NCBI RefSeq assembly: GCF_003268655.1
Contig: NZ_CP029642.1
Location: 310,001-374,000 of the forward strand
DNA: 64,000 nucleotides
From: Arthrobacter dokdonellae
Lineage (GTDB): Bacteria > Actinomycetota > Actinomycetes > Actinomycetales > Micrococcaceae
Direction of reading: 5' to 3'
This document shows positions 1-8,299 of the stretch, in pieces (position 1 is the first letter of the stretch; the number at the start of each line of letters is the position of its first letter). The notes below the pieces were generated by a model that did no database searches, had not been told where the DNA came from, and saw only the letters and a list, made by a program, of their open reading frames with translations. Both the position numbers and the translations under genes were made by a program.

Positions 1-1732
1 TCAGCTCGTGGCCCACGTGGGAGCGCATGGCCAGGTTGAACAACGGCGAGTAGTAAAAAACGATCAAGCTGCCCGAGAAGTTGGCCGCGGCAACCAGCGG
101 ATGGGTGATCAGCTGGGAGTATCGGGAGTGCACCAGCACCAGGATCCATTCGCGGATGCCGCGGCTGCCATCCCGACGCGGCGTCAGTGCCTGCAGGGCC
201 AGCGAAACCGGCGAGCCCATAGCCAGGAACAGCGGCGCTATGACCATCAGCGACATGTGCTCCACCATGTGGGCACTGAATAGCACCTGGCCATAAACTG
301 CAGTGCCGCCGGAGGTGATGTACACCAGCGACACCAACCCTGCGAACCAGGAGATCGTGGGCAGGACGGACCACTTGTCGCCGCGGCGGCGCAGCTTGAG
401 CAGGCCGGCGAGGTAGGCGGCCGCGGCGGCCGCGGCAAAGGCCACCCACAGCCAGTCCATGCGCCATTCAGTGAACCACCGGGAAAAGGTCAGCTCCGGA
501 GGCAGCGGGTAGTCGGTGAGGATCTGCGCTGGGGTCAACGCGGCCTGCACCAGCTCCCGGGACTGCGGCGGCGCCGAGCGGCTCAGGCCCACGGCGAGTC
601 CGCTGGTGACGCCCATGATCAGCAGTTCGCCAAAGACCAACTGCCACAGCAGGCGCCGGGTGCGTGCCGCCGTCGAACTTTTTTGGCCCCCGGCCAGACG
701 CGGGATGATCCAGGTGCGGTGCATCCAGCCAATGACGCCGAGCAGGATGGTCGCCGCGGACTTGGCCAGAATCAGCTGCCCGTAACTGGAGTAAAAGAGA
801 TCGTGCCAGCTGGTGATGCGGATGGACGCGTTCACGATTCCGGACCCGGCCACGCCCGCAAAGGCAAAAATGGCCAGGGCGGAGAAGCGCTGCAAGGTTT
901 GGGCGGTGATGTTGCCCAGCACGCCGGAGACCACCACCAACACAATGATGCCGCCCACCCACAGCGAAACGCCGGTGATGTGCAGGAACAGCGAGTTCAC
1001 GGCGCCAATGTGGTCAGCGCTGGAGGCGGAGTGGCCAATCAAGGCCTGCGGCACAAAGGACAGCAGCGCAAGCACCAGCGGCACGGCCAACGCGCTGACG
1101 TTCCGCAGGCCGAACACGAGTGTGGTGGTGACCGCCGCGCAAATGACCACCATGAGCCAGGCCTGCCCCACGGGCAGCGCCGTCATGTAGAACACCAACT
1201 GATTGGTGTAGCCGCTGCTGCCGGACACCGCCAGGCCGGAGATACTCGAGTAGGTCAGCACCAGAACGGCAATGGCCGTCACGGTCCACACCCCGCCGGC
1301 CATGGCAGCGAGCGTCATGACACGGGTGAATGCGGGGTGTTCGGGAGCATTGGCGTGCATGGCCGAGTCAATCTTTTGCTTGCCCGTGTGGGGGCGCCGG
1401 GCCTTGGCGTCCTTGGGCAGGATGACGATGGCGAAAACCAGCGAGCCGACCACCGTGGCCAGGGCCAGGTTGTGGATGGTGGTTGCCACGGGCAGGCCCC
1501 ATCGGGTGAATGACCCCGGATCGCCGAGTTGCTGCACACCCGCGGCACCGGTCCACAGGAGCGCGCCGACGACGCCGGCCACCGCGGCTGCGAGTCCAAG
1601 CCACCACCACGGCCCGCGCACGCCCGCCGCAAAAGTGCCCTGCGCGCCGCGGTTTGGCGTGGCGGTATCCGGGCGGGGGCTGGTGGCGGGGGCTGATTCT
1701 ACGGGCGGCACGCTTCCATTGTCTTTCACCAT
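1..1732 (-). CDS. CopD / CtaG fusion membrane protein (partial)
   Basis: Reading leftward from ATG 1732 the frame stays open to the window edge (577 codons visible; the C-terminus is missing). The N-terminal half is a chain of hydrophobic segments typical of CopD copper-resistance proteins. The C-terminal half (from about residue 380, with LTPAQILTDYPLPPEL and further on FSAHMVEHMSLMVIAPLFLAMGSP) matches the caa3-type CtaG cytochrome c oxidase assembly family with its HMxxH-like motif. Such CopD-CtaG fusions are common in Actinobacteria and are thought to deliver copper to the Cu centres of terminal oxidase at the membrane. No neighbouring oxidase gene is visible here, so the role rests on family knowledge only. 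Confidence 0.85.
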   Translation of the reverse strand, partial: MVKDNGSVPPVESAPATSPRPDTATPNRGAQGTFAAGVRGPWWWLGLAAAVAGVVGALLWTGAAGVQQLGDPGSFTRWGLPVATTIHNLALATVVGSLVFAIVILPKDAKARRPHTGKQKIDSAMHANAPEHPAFTRVMTLAAMAGGVWTVTAIAVLVLTYSSISGLAVSGSSGYTNQLVFYMTALPVGQAWLMVVICAAVTTTLVFGLRNVSALAVPLVLALLSFVPQALIGHSASSADHIGAVNSLFLHITGVSLWVGGIIVLVVVSGVLGNITAQTLQRFSALAIFAFAGVAGSGIVNASIRITSWHDLFYSSYGQLILAKSAATILLGVIGWMHRTWIIPRLAGGQKSSTAARTRRLLWQLVFGELLIMGVTSGLAVGLSRSAPPQSRELVQAALTPAQILTDYPLPPELTFSRWFTEWRMDWLWVAFAAAAAAAYLAGLLKLRRRGDKWSVLPTISWFAGLVSLVYITSGGTAVYGQVLFSAHMVEHMSLMVIAPLFLAMGSPVSLALQALTPRRDGSRGIREWILVLVHSRYSQLITHPLVAAANFSGSLIVFYYSPLFNLAMRSHVGHEL

Positions 1733-1827
1733 GCCGGGATAGGGCGAATCAGGGACTTCCCAGATTGGACCCCGGCGCAAAGGCCTGACGAGGCACCGGC
1801 TTAACCTCCCGAGGCCCGGGCTAAAAC

Positions 1828-1859
1828 CGGAGGCGGCCGGCGTGTGCCAGCCGCCTCCG
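1828..1859 (-). terminator. Rho-independent terminator of the HU gene
   Basis: Perfect 10-bp stem (CGGAGGCGGC / GCCGCCTCCG) with a 12-nt loop, read on the minus strand just after the HU stop codon and followed by GGTTTTAGC, a short T run. Confidence 0.7.
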
Positions 1860-1877
1860 CGGTGAAGTGTGTGGTGA

Positions 1878-2165
1878 CTACTTCTTGTTGGAGACAGCAG
1901 CCTTCAGCTTGGAGCCGGCGGACAGCTTGACGCTGTGGCCTGCCGCAATCTGGATGGTCTCGCCGGTCTGCGGGTTGCGGCCGGTGCGGGCGGCGCGGTC
2001 GGTGCGCTCGATGGAGAGCCAGCCCGGGATGGTGATCTTTTCACCGGCGGCAACGGAGCTCTCGAACACCGAGAACAGTGCATCCAGGACACCGTTCACT
2101 GCGGTCTGGCTGGTCTCAGCCTTTGCAGCAACTTCAGCTACCAGTTCGCTACGATTCTTAGCCAT
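1878..2165 (-). CDS. hup: HU-family nucleoid DNA-binding protein
   Basis: 95 residues, the normal HU length. It starts MAKNRSELVAEVAAKAETSQ and carries the HU beta-arm signature GRNPQTGETIQIAAGHSVKLSAG near residues 54-76. HU binds and bends DNA as a homodimer and compacts the nucleoid. The start at 2165 is preferred over a longer in-frame start at 2186 because AGGAGG lies 6 nt before it. A TTGACA -35-like hexamer (2217-2212, minus) and a small inverted repeat CAAGATTTTCTTG lie in the leader. The gene stands alone and is followed by a clear terminator. It lacks the long Lys/Ala-rich C-terminal tail of mycobacterial HupB, so it is the short bacterial type. Confidence 0.93.
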   Translation of the reverse strand: MAKNRSELVAEVAAKAETSQTAVNGVLDALFSVFESSVAAGEKITIPGWLSIERTDRAARTGRNPQTGETIQIAAGHSVKLSAGSKLKAAVSNKK

Positions 2166-2478
2166 GTTTGTCCTCCTGGACGTCAAGATTTTCTTGTTCC
2201 ACGCGGTTGCGTGTCAACCACTGCTAGCGAACTTACCAGTTCCTCCGCGGGATTCCGGCAATTTTGGGCGTTTTTCGTGGTTTTTTGGGCCAAATCGACG
2301 GGATTCGGGGCCGATTTTCGCTCTTAGCCAAGCGATGGGGGCCCGCGATCCGCCGACGCGGGGGGTCCAGCAGCGAGAGAACGGAGAATACGCCGCCTTC
2401 CCGTACGGGCGCCGGTCTCGGCGTCCGGGACCGAAAAAAGTCGCGTGTGCGCCTCGTTTTCGCGACCGGAATGACGCG

Positions 2479-3687
2479 CTAGTGTCCAGTGCCGGCACTA
2501 AAGGGTGCGAACTGCAGCGGCTGCGCGCGCAGCATTGAAAGTCCGCATTCCAGCGCGCCCAGCAGCACGCCGTCTGCCCCCAGACGCGAGGCCACCAACC
2601 TCGGCACGGGAGGGTAAAAGAGTTCCTGCAGCACGGCGGCGGCCTTTTCGATGACCGGCTGGGCCGCGCTGGCAATGGCGCCGCCCACGATGACCTGCTC
2701 CACGTCCAGCAGGCTGGCCAGCACCTGGACAACGCGGGCCAGCCGCTCCCCCAACCGGTCCACGATCCCCTGCGCCGCCCCATCTCCGGCCGCGGCCGCG
2801 GCGAACACCGCCTCGGCCGACAGGTCGGCGCGCGGAACCCGCGCCAGCGCCGATCCCGGCGGCAGGGTCCGAGCCTTACTGGCCGCCACAGCCCATTGAC
2901 GCGCCAGGAATCCGAGCCCCTCGGAGGAGCCCACCCCCTCGACCATGTCCAACAGGCGCAATTCGCCAGCGCCGCCATGCCGGCCGCGGAGAAGCATGCC
3001 GTCGATGACCAGACCGGCACCAAAGCGTTCTCCGGACAAAAGGGTTGCGAAGGACGTAACTCCCGGAGCGTGCGCCTGCTCGGCAAGAGCGGCCAGGTTC
3101 GCATCGTTGTCGACCACGGTGCGGCCACATCCCTCGAAGACCGCCGGGAAGCCGGGATTCATCAATTTCCAGAAACCGTGCCCCTCGGGCGATTGCCCCT
3201 GTCCGTCCACAGGGGCCGGGACACCGACCACCACGAGGAAGACCTCTTCGGGCCTGGCACCTGCCTCGGACAGGACGGAGTCGACGGCGGCGCGCGTCGT
3301 GGCCCGGCGGACGCTGCCGTTCCCGCCGGCGACGGGACGGCTGATGCGCGCGAGGACGTTGCCGCGCAGCCCGGCCACGGCCGCGGTGACCGTGTGTTGG
3401 CCGGCGTCGACGCCGATGACGTAGCCGGCCCTGTCGCGCAGCCGGTACCGGCGGGCCGGCCGGCCCTTGCCGTAGCGGCCAGCCTCCCGGGAATCGACCA
3501 CCTCATCGATCCACCCCTGCTCCACCAGAGTGTCGCAAAGGCCCAGGACCGTTGAACGGGTCAGCCCCGTCGCCGCCATGACGTCGGAGGCCGGAAACGT
3601 CTGGGCTTCCAAGGCGAAGCGGAGCACGGCCCCTACATTCATGCGCCGCAACAACTGCGGCGACGTCGCAACATCTTCCCGTAGCAT
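2479..3687 (-). CDS. ROK-family transcriptional regulator
   Basis: 402 residues: an N-terminal winged helix (about 1-75, containing ASDVMAATGLTRSTVLGLCDTL) followed by a ROK sugar-kinase-like domain (GVDAGQHTVTAAV near 92; VVDNDANLAALAE near 190). ROK repressors sense sugars or sugar phosphates. The zinc-binding CXCGXXGCXE motif of ROK kinases and repressors is absent: the matching stretch reads GRHGGAGELRLLD, so this protein probably does not bind structural zinc there. It is transcribed divergently from a GH13 alpha-glucosidase with a near-perfect palindrome between them, so it very likely represses that gene and itself. The start codon sits 6 nt after TAAGGT, suggesting a leaderless mRNA. 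Confidence 0.88.
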   Translation of the reverse strand: MLREDVATSPQLLRRMNVGAVLRFALEAQTFPASDVMAATGLTRSTVLGLCDTLVEQGWIDEVVDSREAGRYGKGRPARRYRLRDRAGYVIGVDAGQHTVTAAVAGLRGNVLARISRPVAGGNGSVRRATTRAAVDSVLSEAGARPEEVFLVVVGVPAPVDGQGQSPEGHGFWKLMNPGFPAVFEGCGRTVVDNDANLAALAEQAHAPGVTSFATLLSGERFGAGLVIDGMLLRGRHGGAGELRLLDMVEGVGSSEGLGFLARQWAVAASKARTLPPGSALARVPRADLSAEAVFAAAAAGDGAAQGIVDRLGERLARVVQVLASLLDVEQVIVGGAIASAAQPVIEKAAAVLQELFYPPVPRLVASRLGADGVLLGALECGLSMLRAQPLQFAPFSAGTGH

Positions 3688-3693
3688 CCCTTG

Positions 3694-3699
3694 ACCTTA
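3694..3699 (-). promoter_or_regulatory. -10 box of leaderless ROK regulator transcript
   Basis: TAAGGT on the minus strand, 6 nt before ATG 3687. No ribosome binding site fits, so transcription probably begins at or next to the start codon. Confidence 0.5.
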
Positions 3700-3726
3700 T
3701 CGCCGCATTCGGGGAGCATTGACTTG

Positions 3727-3755
3727 GTATTAAATATAGGTCCTAGATTTAATAC
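3727..3755. promoter_or_regulatory. 29-bp palindromic operator between ROK regulator and alpha-glucosidase
   Basis: Outer arms GTATTAAAT and ATTTAATAC are perfect, and the inner arms TAGG and CCTA also pair; only one of 14 base pairs is mismatched. It lies 39 bp upstream of the ROK start codon and about 100 bp upstream of the alpha-glucosidase, in the only AT-rich patch of this region. A TTGACT hexamer (3719-3724) and TAGATT (3744-3749) overlap it as possible plus-strand promoter elements. Binding of the ROK protein is inferred from position and symmetry. Confidence 0.75.
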
Positions 3756-3857
3756 GCGGAGACACCTGGTGCCACCCCCATACCCCAGCACGGTACCCAG
3801 CGCGCCATTGCCCAGCTCACCACCCCCAGCTCACCACCATCCAAGGAGAGTCGCATC

Positions 3858-5519
3858 ATGACTGACACACTTGCCGAGGCACGGCTGCTGCCCACCCCCG
3901 ACGAGACCTGGTGGCGGCAGGCTGCCGTCTACCAGATCTACCCGCGTTCCTTCGCCGATTCCAACGGCGACGGAGTGGGCGACCTGTCCGGCATCACCGA
4001 CCGCGTCCCCTACCTGGTGGAGCTTGGCATCGACGCGGTGTGGCTCAGCCCGTTTTATCCGTCGGCCCTGGCCGACGGCGGCTACGACGTGGACGACTAC
4101 CGCAATGTCGATCCACGCCTGGGCACCCTGGCCGACTTTGACGTGATGACACAAGCCCTGCACGCCGCGGGCATCCGCCTCATCGTGGACATCGTGCCGA
4201 ACCACACCTCCGACCGGCACGAGTGGTTCCGCGAGGCGCTGGCCTCCCCCAAGGGCTCCGCAGCCCGTGAGCGGTACATCTTCCGGGACGGGGCTGGGCC
4301 CGACGGCGCCGAGCCCCCGGCGGACTGGGAATCCACCTTTGGCGGCCCCGCATGGGAACCGGTGGGCGACGGCCAGTGGTATTTCCACTTCTTCGCGAAG
4401 GAACAGCCCGACCTGAACTGGAACAACCCTGAGGTCCGTGCGGACTTCCGCCGGACACTGCGCTTTTGGTCCGACCGTGGCGTGGATGGCTTCCGCATCG
4501 ACGTGGCGCATGGGCTGGCCAAGGACCTGGGCCGGACGCTGCCAACCCAGGCCGAGCTTGACGCCCTGCCCAAGGACGGCAGCCACCCGCTGTGGGACCG
4601 GGACGACGTCCACGAGATCTATGCCGAATGGCGCGCCGTGTTCAATGAGTACGCGCCTGCCCGCACGGCCGTGGCCGAGGCGTGGGTGGCCTCCGACCGC
4701 CGCGCCCGCTATGCCAGCGCGGACGGATTGGGACAGGCGTTCAACTTCGACCTGCTCGAGGCCGATTTCGACGCCGGCCAGTTCCGGGACATCATCGCCT
4801 TCAACCTGGGCCTCGCGGCGGAATCGGGCTCTTCCACCACGTGGGTGTTCTCCAACCATGACGTGGTCCGCCACGCCACGCGCTACGGACTGCCGCCCCG
4901 GAACGGCGCTGCGGCCAAGCAGGGTTCCCAGTGGCTGCTGCGCGGCGGCCCCGCCTCCGAGCTCGACGCCGAACTGGGCCTGCGCCGGGCGCGCGCCGCC
5001 ACGCTGCTGGAACTTGCCCTGCCCGGATCCGCCTACCTTTACCAGGGAGAGGAGCTCGGCCTGCAGGAGGTGGCCCACATTCCAGCGGCAGAGCGCCAGG
5101 ACCCGGCATTCTTCCGCAATCCAGGCGTCGACATGGGCCGCGACGGTTGCAGGGTGCCGCTGCCCTGGACCCGGACCGGACCGTCATACGGTTTCGGCGC
5201 GGGCGGTTCCCACCTGCCCCAGCCTGCATGGTTCACTGGATACTCCGTCGAGGCGGAGGCCGGCGTGGCCGGTTCAACCCTGTCGCTGTACCGCACGGCC
5301 CTGGCCCTGCGGTCACGGCTGCAGGCGGCCGAGTCCATGGAGTGGCTGGAGACGGGGCGCGCGGACGTCCTGGCGTTCCGCCGCCCGAACGGGTGGACGT
5401 CCGTGACCAACTTCGGCACGGAAGCCTTCACGCTGCCAGCCGGTGAAGTGCTGGTTTCCAGCACGGGCCTCGAAGCCGGTTCACTGCCCGGAGCGGCAAC
5501 GGCCTGGCTACAGGCCTAG
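3858..5519 (+). CDS. GH13 alpha-glucosidase (oligo-1,6-glucosidase / maltase type)
   Basis: 553 residues. All GH13 regions are present: DIVPNH (111-116), GFRIDVAHG with nucleophile Asp215, AVAEAW with acid/base Glu274, and FSNHDVV with Asp335. The N-terminal WWRQAAVYQIYPRSFADSNGDGVGDL is typical of family 13 exo-acting alpha-glucosidases, which release glucose from short alpha-glucosides in the cytoplasm (no signal peptide is seen). The start is supported by AAGGAGAG about 8 nt upstream. It is divergent from the ROK regulator and most likely induced by the substrate or its product. Alternatives are trehalose- or sucrose-active members of the same family; the sequence alone does not settle the substrate. 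Confidence 0.92.
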   Translation: MTDTLAEARLLPTPDETWWRQAAVYQIYPRSFADSNGDGVGDLSGITDRVPYLVELGIDAVWLSPFYPSALADGGYDVDDYRNVDPRLGTLADFDVMTQALHAAGIRLIVDIVPNHTSDRHEWFREALASPKGSAARERYIFRDGAGPDGAEPPADWESTFGGPAWEPVGDGQWYFHFFAKEQPDLNWNNPEVRADFRRTLRFWSDRGVDGFRIDVAHGLAKDLGRTLPTQAELDALPKDGSHPLWDRDDVHEIYAEWRAVFNEYAPARTAVAEAWVASDRRARYASADGLGQAFNFDLLEADFDAGQFRDIIAFNLGLAAESGSSTTWVFSNHDVVRHATRYGLPPRNGAAAKQGSQWLLRGGPASELDAELGLRRARAATLLELALPGSAYLYQGEELGLQEVAHIPAAERQDPAFFRNPGVDMGRDGCRVPLPWTRTGPSYGFGAGGSHLPQPAWFTGYSVEAEAGVAGSTLSLYRTALALRSRLQAAESMEWLETGRADVLAFRRPNGWTSVTNFGTEAFTLPAGEVLVSSTGLEAGSLPGAATAWLQA

Positions 5520-5550
5520 ACGGCACGGCCAAGGCACGGCCAAGGCACAA

Positions 5551-5601
5551 AAGCCCGGCGCCGGACCGCCCCGCCGAGGGGCCGGTCCGCCGTCGGGCCT
5601 T
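5551..5601 (+). terminator. Terminator-like hairpin after alpha-glucosidase
   Basis: Imperfect inverted repeat AGCCCGGCGCCGGACCG / CGGTCCGCCGTCGGGCCT about 30 bp after the stop codon. The T tract is weak. Confidence 0.45.
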
Positions 5602-5632
5602 CATGGCAAGCCGGGTCCGCGGGTCTCGACAA

Positions 5633-5692
5633 ACTCGACCACCGGGCATCAAGCTCGACCACCGGGCATCAAGCTCGAGCACCCGGCGTCAA
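5633..5692 (+). repeat. 20-bp tandem repeat, three copies
   Basis: CTCGACCACCGGGCATCAAG occurs twice exactly (5633-5652, 5653-5672) and a third time with changes. The first unit continues a TCTCGACAAACTCGACCACC stretch that resembles the widespread actinobacterial intergenic motif TGGTTGAGCTTGTCGAAACC. Confidence 0.7.
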
Positions 5693-5709
5693 ACCGAGGC
5701 GTCAAAAAA

Positions 5710-5735
5710 GGGCGGCGACCCGAAGGTCGCCGCCC
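5710..5735 (-). terminator. Terminator of the rpmB-rpmG-rpsN operon
   Basis: Perfect 11-bp stem GGGCGGCGACC / GGTCGCCGCCC with a tetraloop, followed on the minus strand by TTTTTTG. It lies 18 bp after the rpsN stop. Confidence 0.85.
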
Positions 5736-5753
5736 TAACTTTTCAGCCCGGTA

Positions 5754-6059
5754 TTACCAGCTGGACTTCTTGATGCCGGGCAGTTCGCCGGCGTGTGCCA
5801 TCTTGCGGAAGCGGACACGGGAGATGCCAAACTTCTGGAGCGTTCCACGCGGACGGCCGTCGATGGCGTCGCGGTTGCGGACGCGCACGGGCGAAGCGTT
5901 GCGGGGGAGCTTCTGCAGGCCCAGGCGGGCAGCTTCGCGCTCTTCCGGGGTGGAGGCGGGGTTAACGAGGGCCTTCTTCAGTTCGAGGCGCTTCGCAGCG
6001 TAACGCTCGACGATGACCTTGCGCTTCTCGTTCTTGGCGATCATGGACTTCTTGGCCAT
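5754..6059 (-). CDS. rpsN: 30S ribosomal protein S14 (zinc-free form)
   Basis: 101 residues, ending in the S14 signature [20 protein letters not shown]...GIKKSSW. It has no CXXC pair, so it is the long zinc-independent type. S14 binds the head of the small subunit. It is the last gene of a three-gene operon (rpmB-rpmG-rpsN) in which all three proteins are the cysteine-poor paralogue types. The start ATG is 5 nt after the rpmG stop and overlaps the preceding GAGAGG-like ribosome binding region. Confidence 0.96.
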   Translation of the reverse strand: MAKKSMIAKNEKRKVIVERYAAKRLELKKALVNPASTPEEREAARLGLQKLPRNASPVRVRNRDAIDGRPRGTLQKFGISRVRFRKMAHAGELPGIKKSSW

Positions 6060-6064
6060 AGTCT

Positions 6065-6232
6065 TTAGCGCTCCTCTCGGAATTCAACGTGCTGACGGAT
6101 CTTGGGATCGTACTTCTTCAGGACCAGGCGGTCCGGAGTGTTACGGCGGTTCTTGCGGGTCACATACGTAAACCCGGTTCCGGCCGTGCTCTTGAGCTTG
6201 ATGATGGGACGTACGTCCTTGTCCTTCGCCAT
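6065..6232 (-). CDS. rpmG: 50S ribosomal protein L33 (zinc-free form)
   Basis: 55 residues, [20 protein letters not shown] at the start and [15 protein letters not shown] at the end, a standard L33. The two CXXC zinc pairs found in the zinc-binding form are absent. Its ATG shares one base with the rpmB stop codon (TAATG), so translation is coupled. Confidence 0.96.
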   Translation of the reverse strand: MAKDKDVRPIIKLKSTAGTGFTYVTRKNRRNTPDRLVLKKYDPKIRQHVEFREER

Positions 6233-6468
6233 TAGAGCTTCACCCCTCGTGCCAGAATCTGTGCAACAACGGCGTCAATTCCGCGTACATCGATGACCTT
6301 GATCCCCTTGGCAGAAACCTGCAGGGTAACGTTGCGGCGCAGGGACGGAACCCAGTAGCGCTTCTTCTGAATGTTCGGATCGAACCGGCGCTTGTTGCGG
6401 CGGTGCGAGTGCGAAATGCTATGCCCAAAGCCCGGCTCGGCTCCGGTCACCTGGCAGTGTGCTGCCAT
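6232..6468 (-). CDS. rpmB: 50S ribosomal protein L28 (zinc-free form)
   Basis: 78 residues with the L28 core [21 protein letters not shown]. The N-terminus reads MAAHCQVTG, that is, only one of the four zinc cysteines is left. The start is at 6468 (AGGAG 7 nt upstream), not at the longer in-frame ATG 6510. First gene of the rpmB-rpmG-rpsN operon. In many Actinobacteria this operon is repressed by Zur and used when zinc is scarce; I looked for a Zur-like palindrome upstream and did not find a convincing one. Confidence 0.96.
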   Translation of the reverse strand: MAAHCQVTGAEPGFGHSISHSHRRNKRRFDPNIQKKRYWVPSLRRNVTLQVSAKGIKVIDVRGIDAVVAQILARGVKL

Positions 6469-6833
6469 GATCACTCCTAATAAATGAATGGGAACGGTCC
6501 GCTGGTGCAAACCGTGCGCCGAGGCAGCGTCCGCCTTTGGACAGCATGGGCCCCCGTCGTCCTTTTCGAGATGATGGGAACCGAATCCGGTCCGGCTAAT
6601 ACTTAGAATGCACGCAACTTGAGCCCCTAACTACCGGCCGGCGGGAGGATGATCACCGCAAACCGGAGCAATTGCACACGCTCCGCGCCACCTAGCGCCT
6701 ACCCAGTCTAGACGTTGCGGAGCGAATAAGACTAATTGCCCTTACCATGGTCCCTTGCCGGAGGGAAGCACGACGCCGGAACTCACCTCCCTGCCGCTCC
6801 CCGCCGCCTGCGTGGGGCGGGGTTCAGCGATCG
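6469..6833 (-). other. Intergenic region upstream of rpmB
   Basis: 365 bp without a credible gene. It must hold the promoter of the ribosomal-protein operon; TTCTAAGTATTAG (minus, around 6595-6610) is the only AT-rich candidate. No Zur box, riboswitch or RNA gene was recognised. Confidence 0.5.
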
Positions 6834-7271
6834 TCACGACCGGAAATTACGCACGTAGCGGCGCTGCCACGGTGTTTCCACGGCACGCGGCAAATAGTTT
6901 CGGCGCACATAGTCCACGGCTTCGCCTCCGGACAGCCCGTCAAGGACGGCCAGGCAGGCCAGCGCAGTGCCGGTCCGGCCCACGCCTCCTCCACACGCAA
7001 TCTCCACCCGGCGGGTTTCTGCGTGCGTCCATGCCTCGTTGAATGCCTGAACCGCCGCGTCGCGGTCCACCGGCAGCCAAAAGTCGGGCCAGCGTAGCCA
7101 CCGGCCTGGCCAGCCGGTCATGTCCGGCCGGCGGCCGGTCAGATACAGCCCAAATTCAGGCCGCTGCCCCTGCGGAAGCGGCCGTTGCAGGCCTCGGCCC
7201 CGCACCAGCCTTCCGGAAGGCAGCTCCAGGAGTCCCGGCGTCGTGCCGGCCCAGGTGTCGACCACGGCCAT
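6834..7271 (-). CDS. Protein-tyrosine-phosphatase-like protein
   Basis: 145 residues. The CX5R phosphatase loop is clear: ACGGGVGRTG with Cys93 and Arg99, and a preceding Asp-rich segment (WLPVDRD) could supply the general acid. This is the cysteine-dependent phosphatase fold of small dual-specificity type enzymes acting on phosphoproteins or small phosphates; the substrate is unknown. Its ATG follows the stop codon of the upstream SGNH hydrolase with no gap (TAAATG), so the two are co-translated. No transmembrane or signal segment. Confidence 0.8.
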   Translation of the reverse strand: MAVVDTWAGTTPGLLELPSGRLVRGRGLQRPLPQGQRPEFGLYLTGRRPDMTGWPGRWLRWPDFWLPVDRDAAVQAFNEAWTHAETRRVEIACGGGVGRTGTALACLAVLDGLSGGEAVDYVRRNYLPRAVETPWQRRYVRNFRS

Positions 7272-8051
7272 TTAGCCCGGGACCACCGGCGTGTGGAGCT
7301 CGGGCCAGCGGGCCGCGAGGTTGTCCCCGGAGGACACCCCGCGCAGGCGCCGGCCAATCCACGGACCCACATATTCGCGGGTCCAGGCTGCATTGTCCTT
7401 CAACGTTTCCGCGGTGGTCCGCACCGGGATGGCCGGCAGTTCCGGCAAGGGGATGCGTGCTGTTTCTCCCAGCTTTTCCAGCACCCGGTTGGCCATGTTG
7501 ATGTGGCCGGGCGTGGACATGTGCATGCGGTCCACGCCCCACAGCCGCCAATCGTTGTATTCGCGGAAGCGCCAGTAGTCGACGATTTCGGCGCCGCGCA
7601 CCTCCGCCACTTCGCGCAGCAGCTCGTTGTAGACGGCGGTGCGGCCGCGGATGCCGGCGAAGACCTTGGAGGTGCTGGCGTCGAAGCCCGTGAACACGAG
7701 CACGCGGGCGCCGGCGGCGGTCAGCTTGGCGATGCCGGCGGAGTAGCCGGCCAGCATGGCGTCGATGTCCACCTTGGGCCGCAGGATGTCATTGATGCCG
7801 GCATAAATGGTGACGAGGGTGGGTTTCATGGCCGCGGCCGTGTCAACCTGCTCCGTCAGGATCTGCTTCATCTTCTTGCCGCGGATGGCCAGGTTGGCGT
7901 AGCCGAACGATTCGCCCGGATGGGCAGCGGCCAGTTGTTCGGCGGTGCGGTCCGCCCAGCCGCGCACCTGGTTGGGCAGTTGCGGGTCCGTATCGCCGAG
8001 CCCCTCGGTGAACGAGTCGCCCAGCGCCACGTACCGTTCCGTAAATTCCAC
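7272..8051 (-). CDS. SGNH/GDSL-family hydrolase
   Basis: 259 residues from GTG 8051, chosen over ATG 8114 because AAGGAGA precedes the GTG at a good distance and because the family begins right there (ERYVALGDSFTEG). Block I GDSFTEG holds the catalytic Ser, block III is GIND, and block V is DRMHMSTPGH with the catalytic Asp and His. Members hydrolyse esters, often acyl chains on lipids or sugars. No signal peptide, so it is probably cytoplasmic. It forms an operon with the downstream phosphatase. Confidence 0.88.
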   Translation of the reverse strand: MEFTERYVALGDSFTEGLGDTDPQLPNQVRGWADRTAEQLAAAHPGESFGYANLAIRGKKMKQILTEQVDTAAAMKPTLVTIYAGINDILRPKVDIDAMLAGYSAGIAKLTAAGARVLVFTGFDASTSKVFAGIRGRTAVYNELLREVAEVRGAEIVDYWRFREYNDWRLWGVDRMHMSTPGHINMANRVLEKLGETARIPLPELPAIPVRTTAETLKDNAAWTREYVGPWIGRRLRGVSSGDNLAARWPELHTPVVPG

Positions 8052-8115
8052 GCCTGTCTCCTTGCCACCCTGTGCTGACCAGATCAATCCTATGTCCGGG
8101 CCCGCACCCTCCAAT

Positions 8116-8137
8116 GTTGAGGTTCGAGATCACGACC
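8116..8137 (+). repeat. Single copy of the 31-bp-family intergenic repeat
   Basis: GTTGAGGTTCGAGATCACG matches the core GTTGACGTTCGAGATCACC found as phased pairs at 20.8 kb and 37.7 kb. It sits just upstream of the SGNH hydrolase. Confidence 0.65.
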
Positions 8138-8299
8138 GCTGACATCAGCGGCTCAGCGACGCCGTTTCGCGCCGACTTCTGACCTTTGCTGCGAGTTCGG
8201 TGCTTACAACGGCTTTTTTGGGGCCAAGGTCAGCAGTCGCGGCGGCAGTGGGCGTCCATGCGTGCAAAACAGTTGAGGTTGGCGAGGCGACAAATCTTC

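Noticed and set aside
3831..5078. Long minus-strand frame opposite the alpha-glucosidase
   Set aside because: Antisense shadow; the plus-strand frame has all GH13 motifs.
6469..6833. Zur box for the zinc-free ribosomal protein operon
   Set aside because: No AT-rich palindrome of the expected form was found by eye; left as a scan for others.
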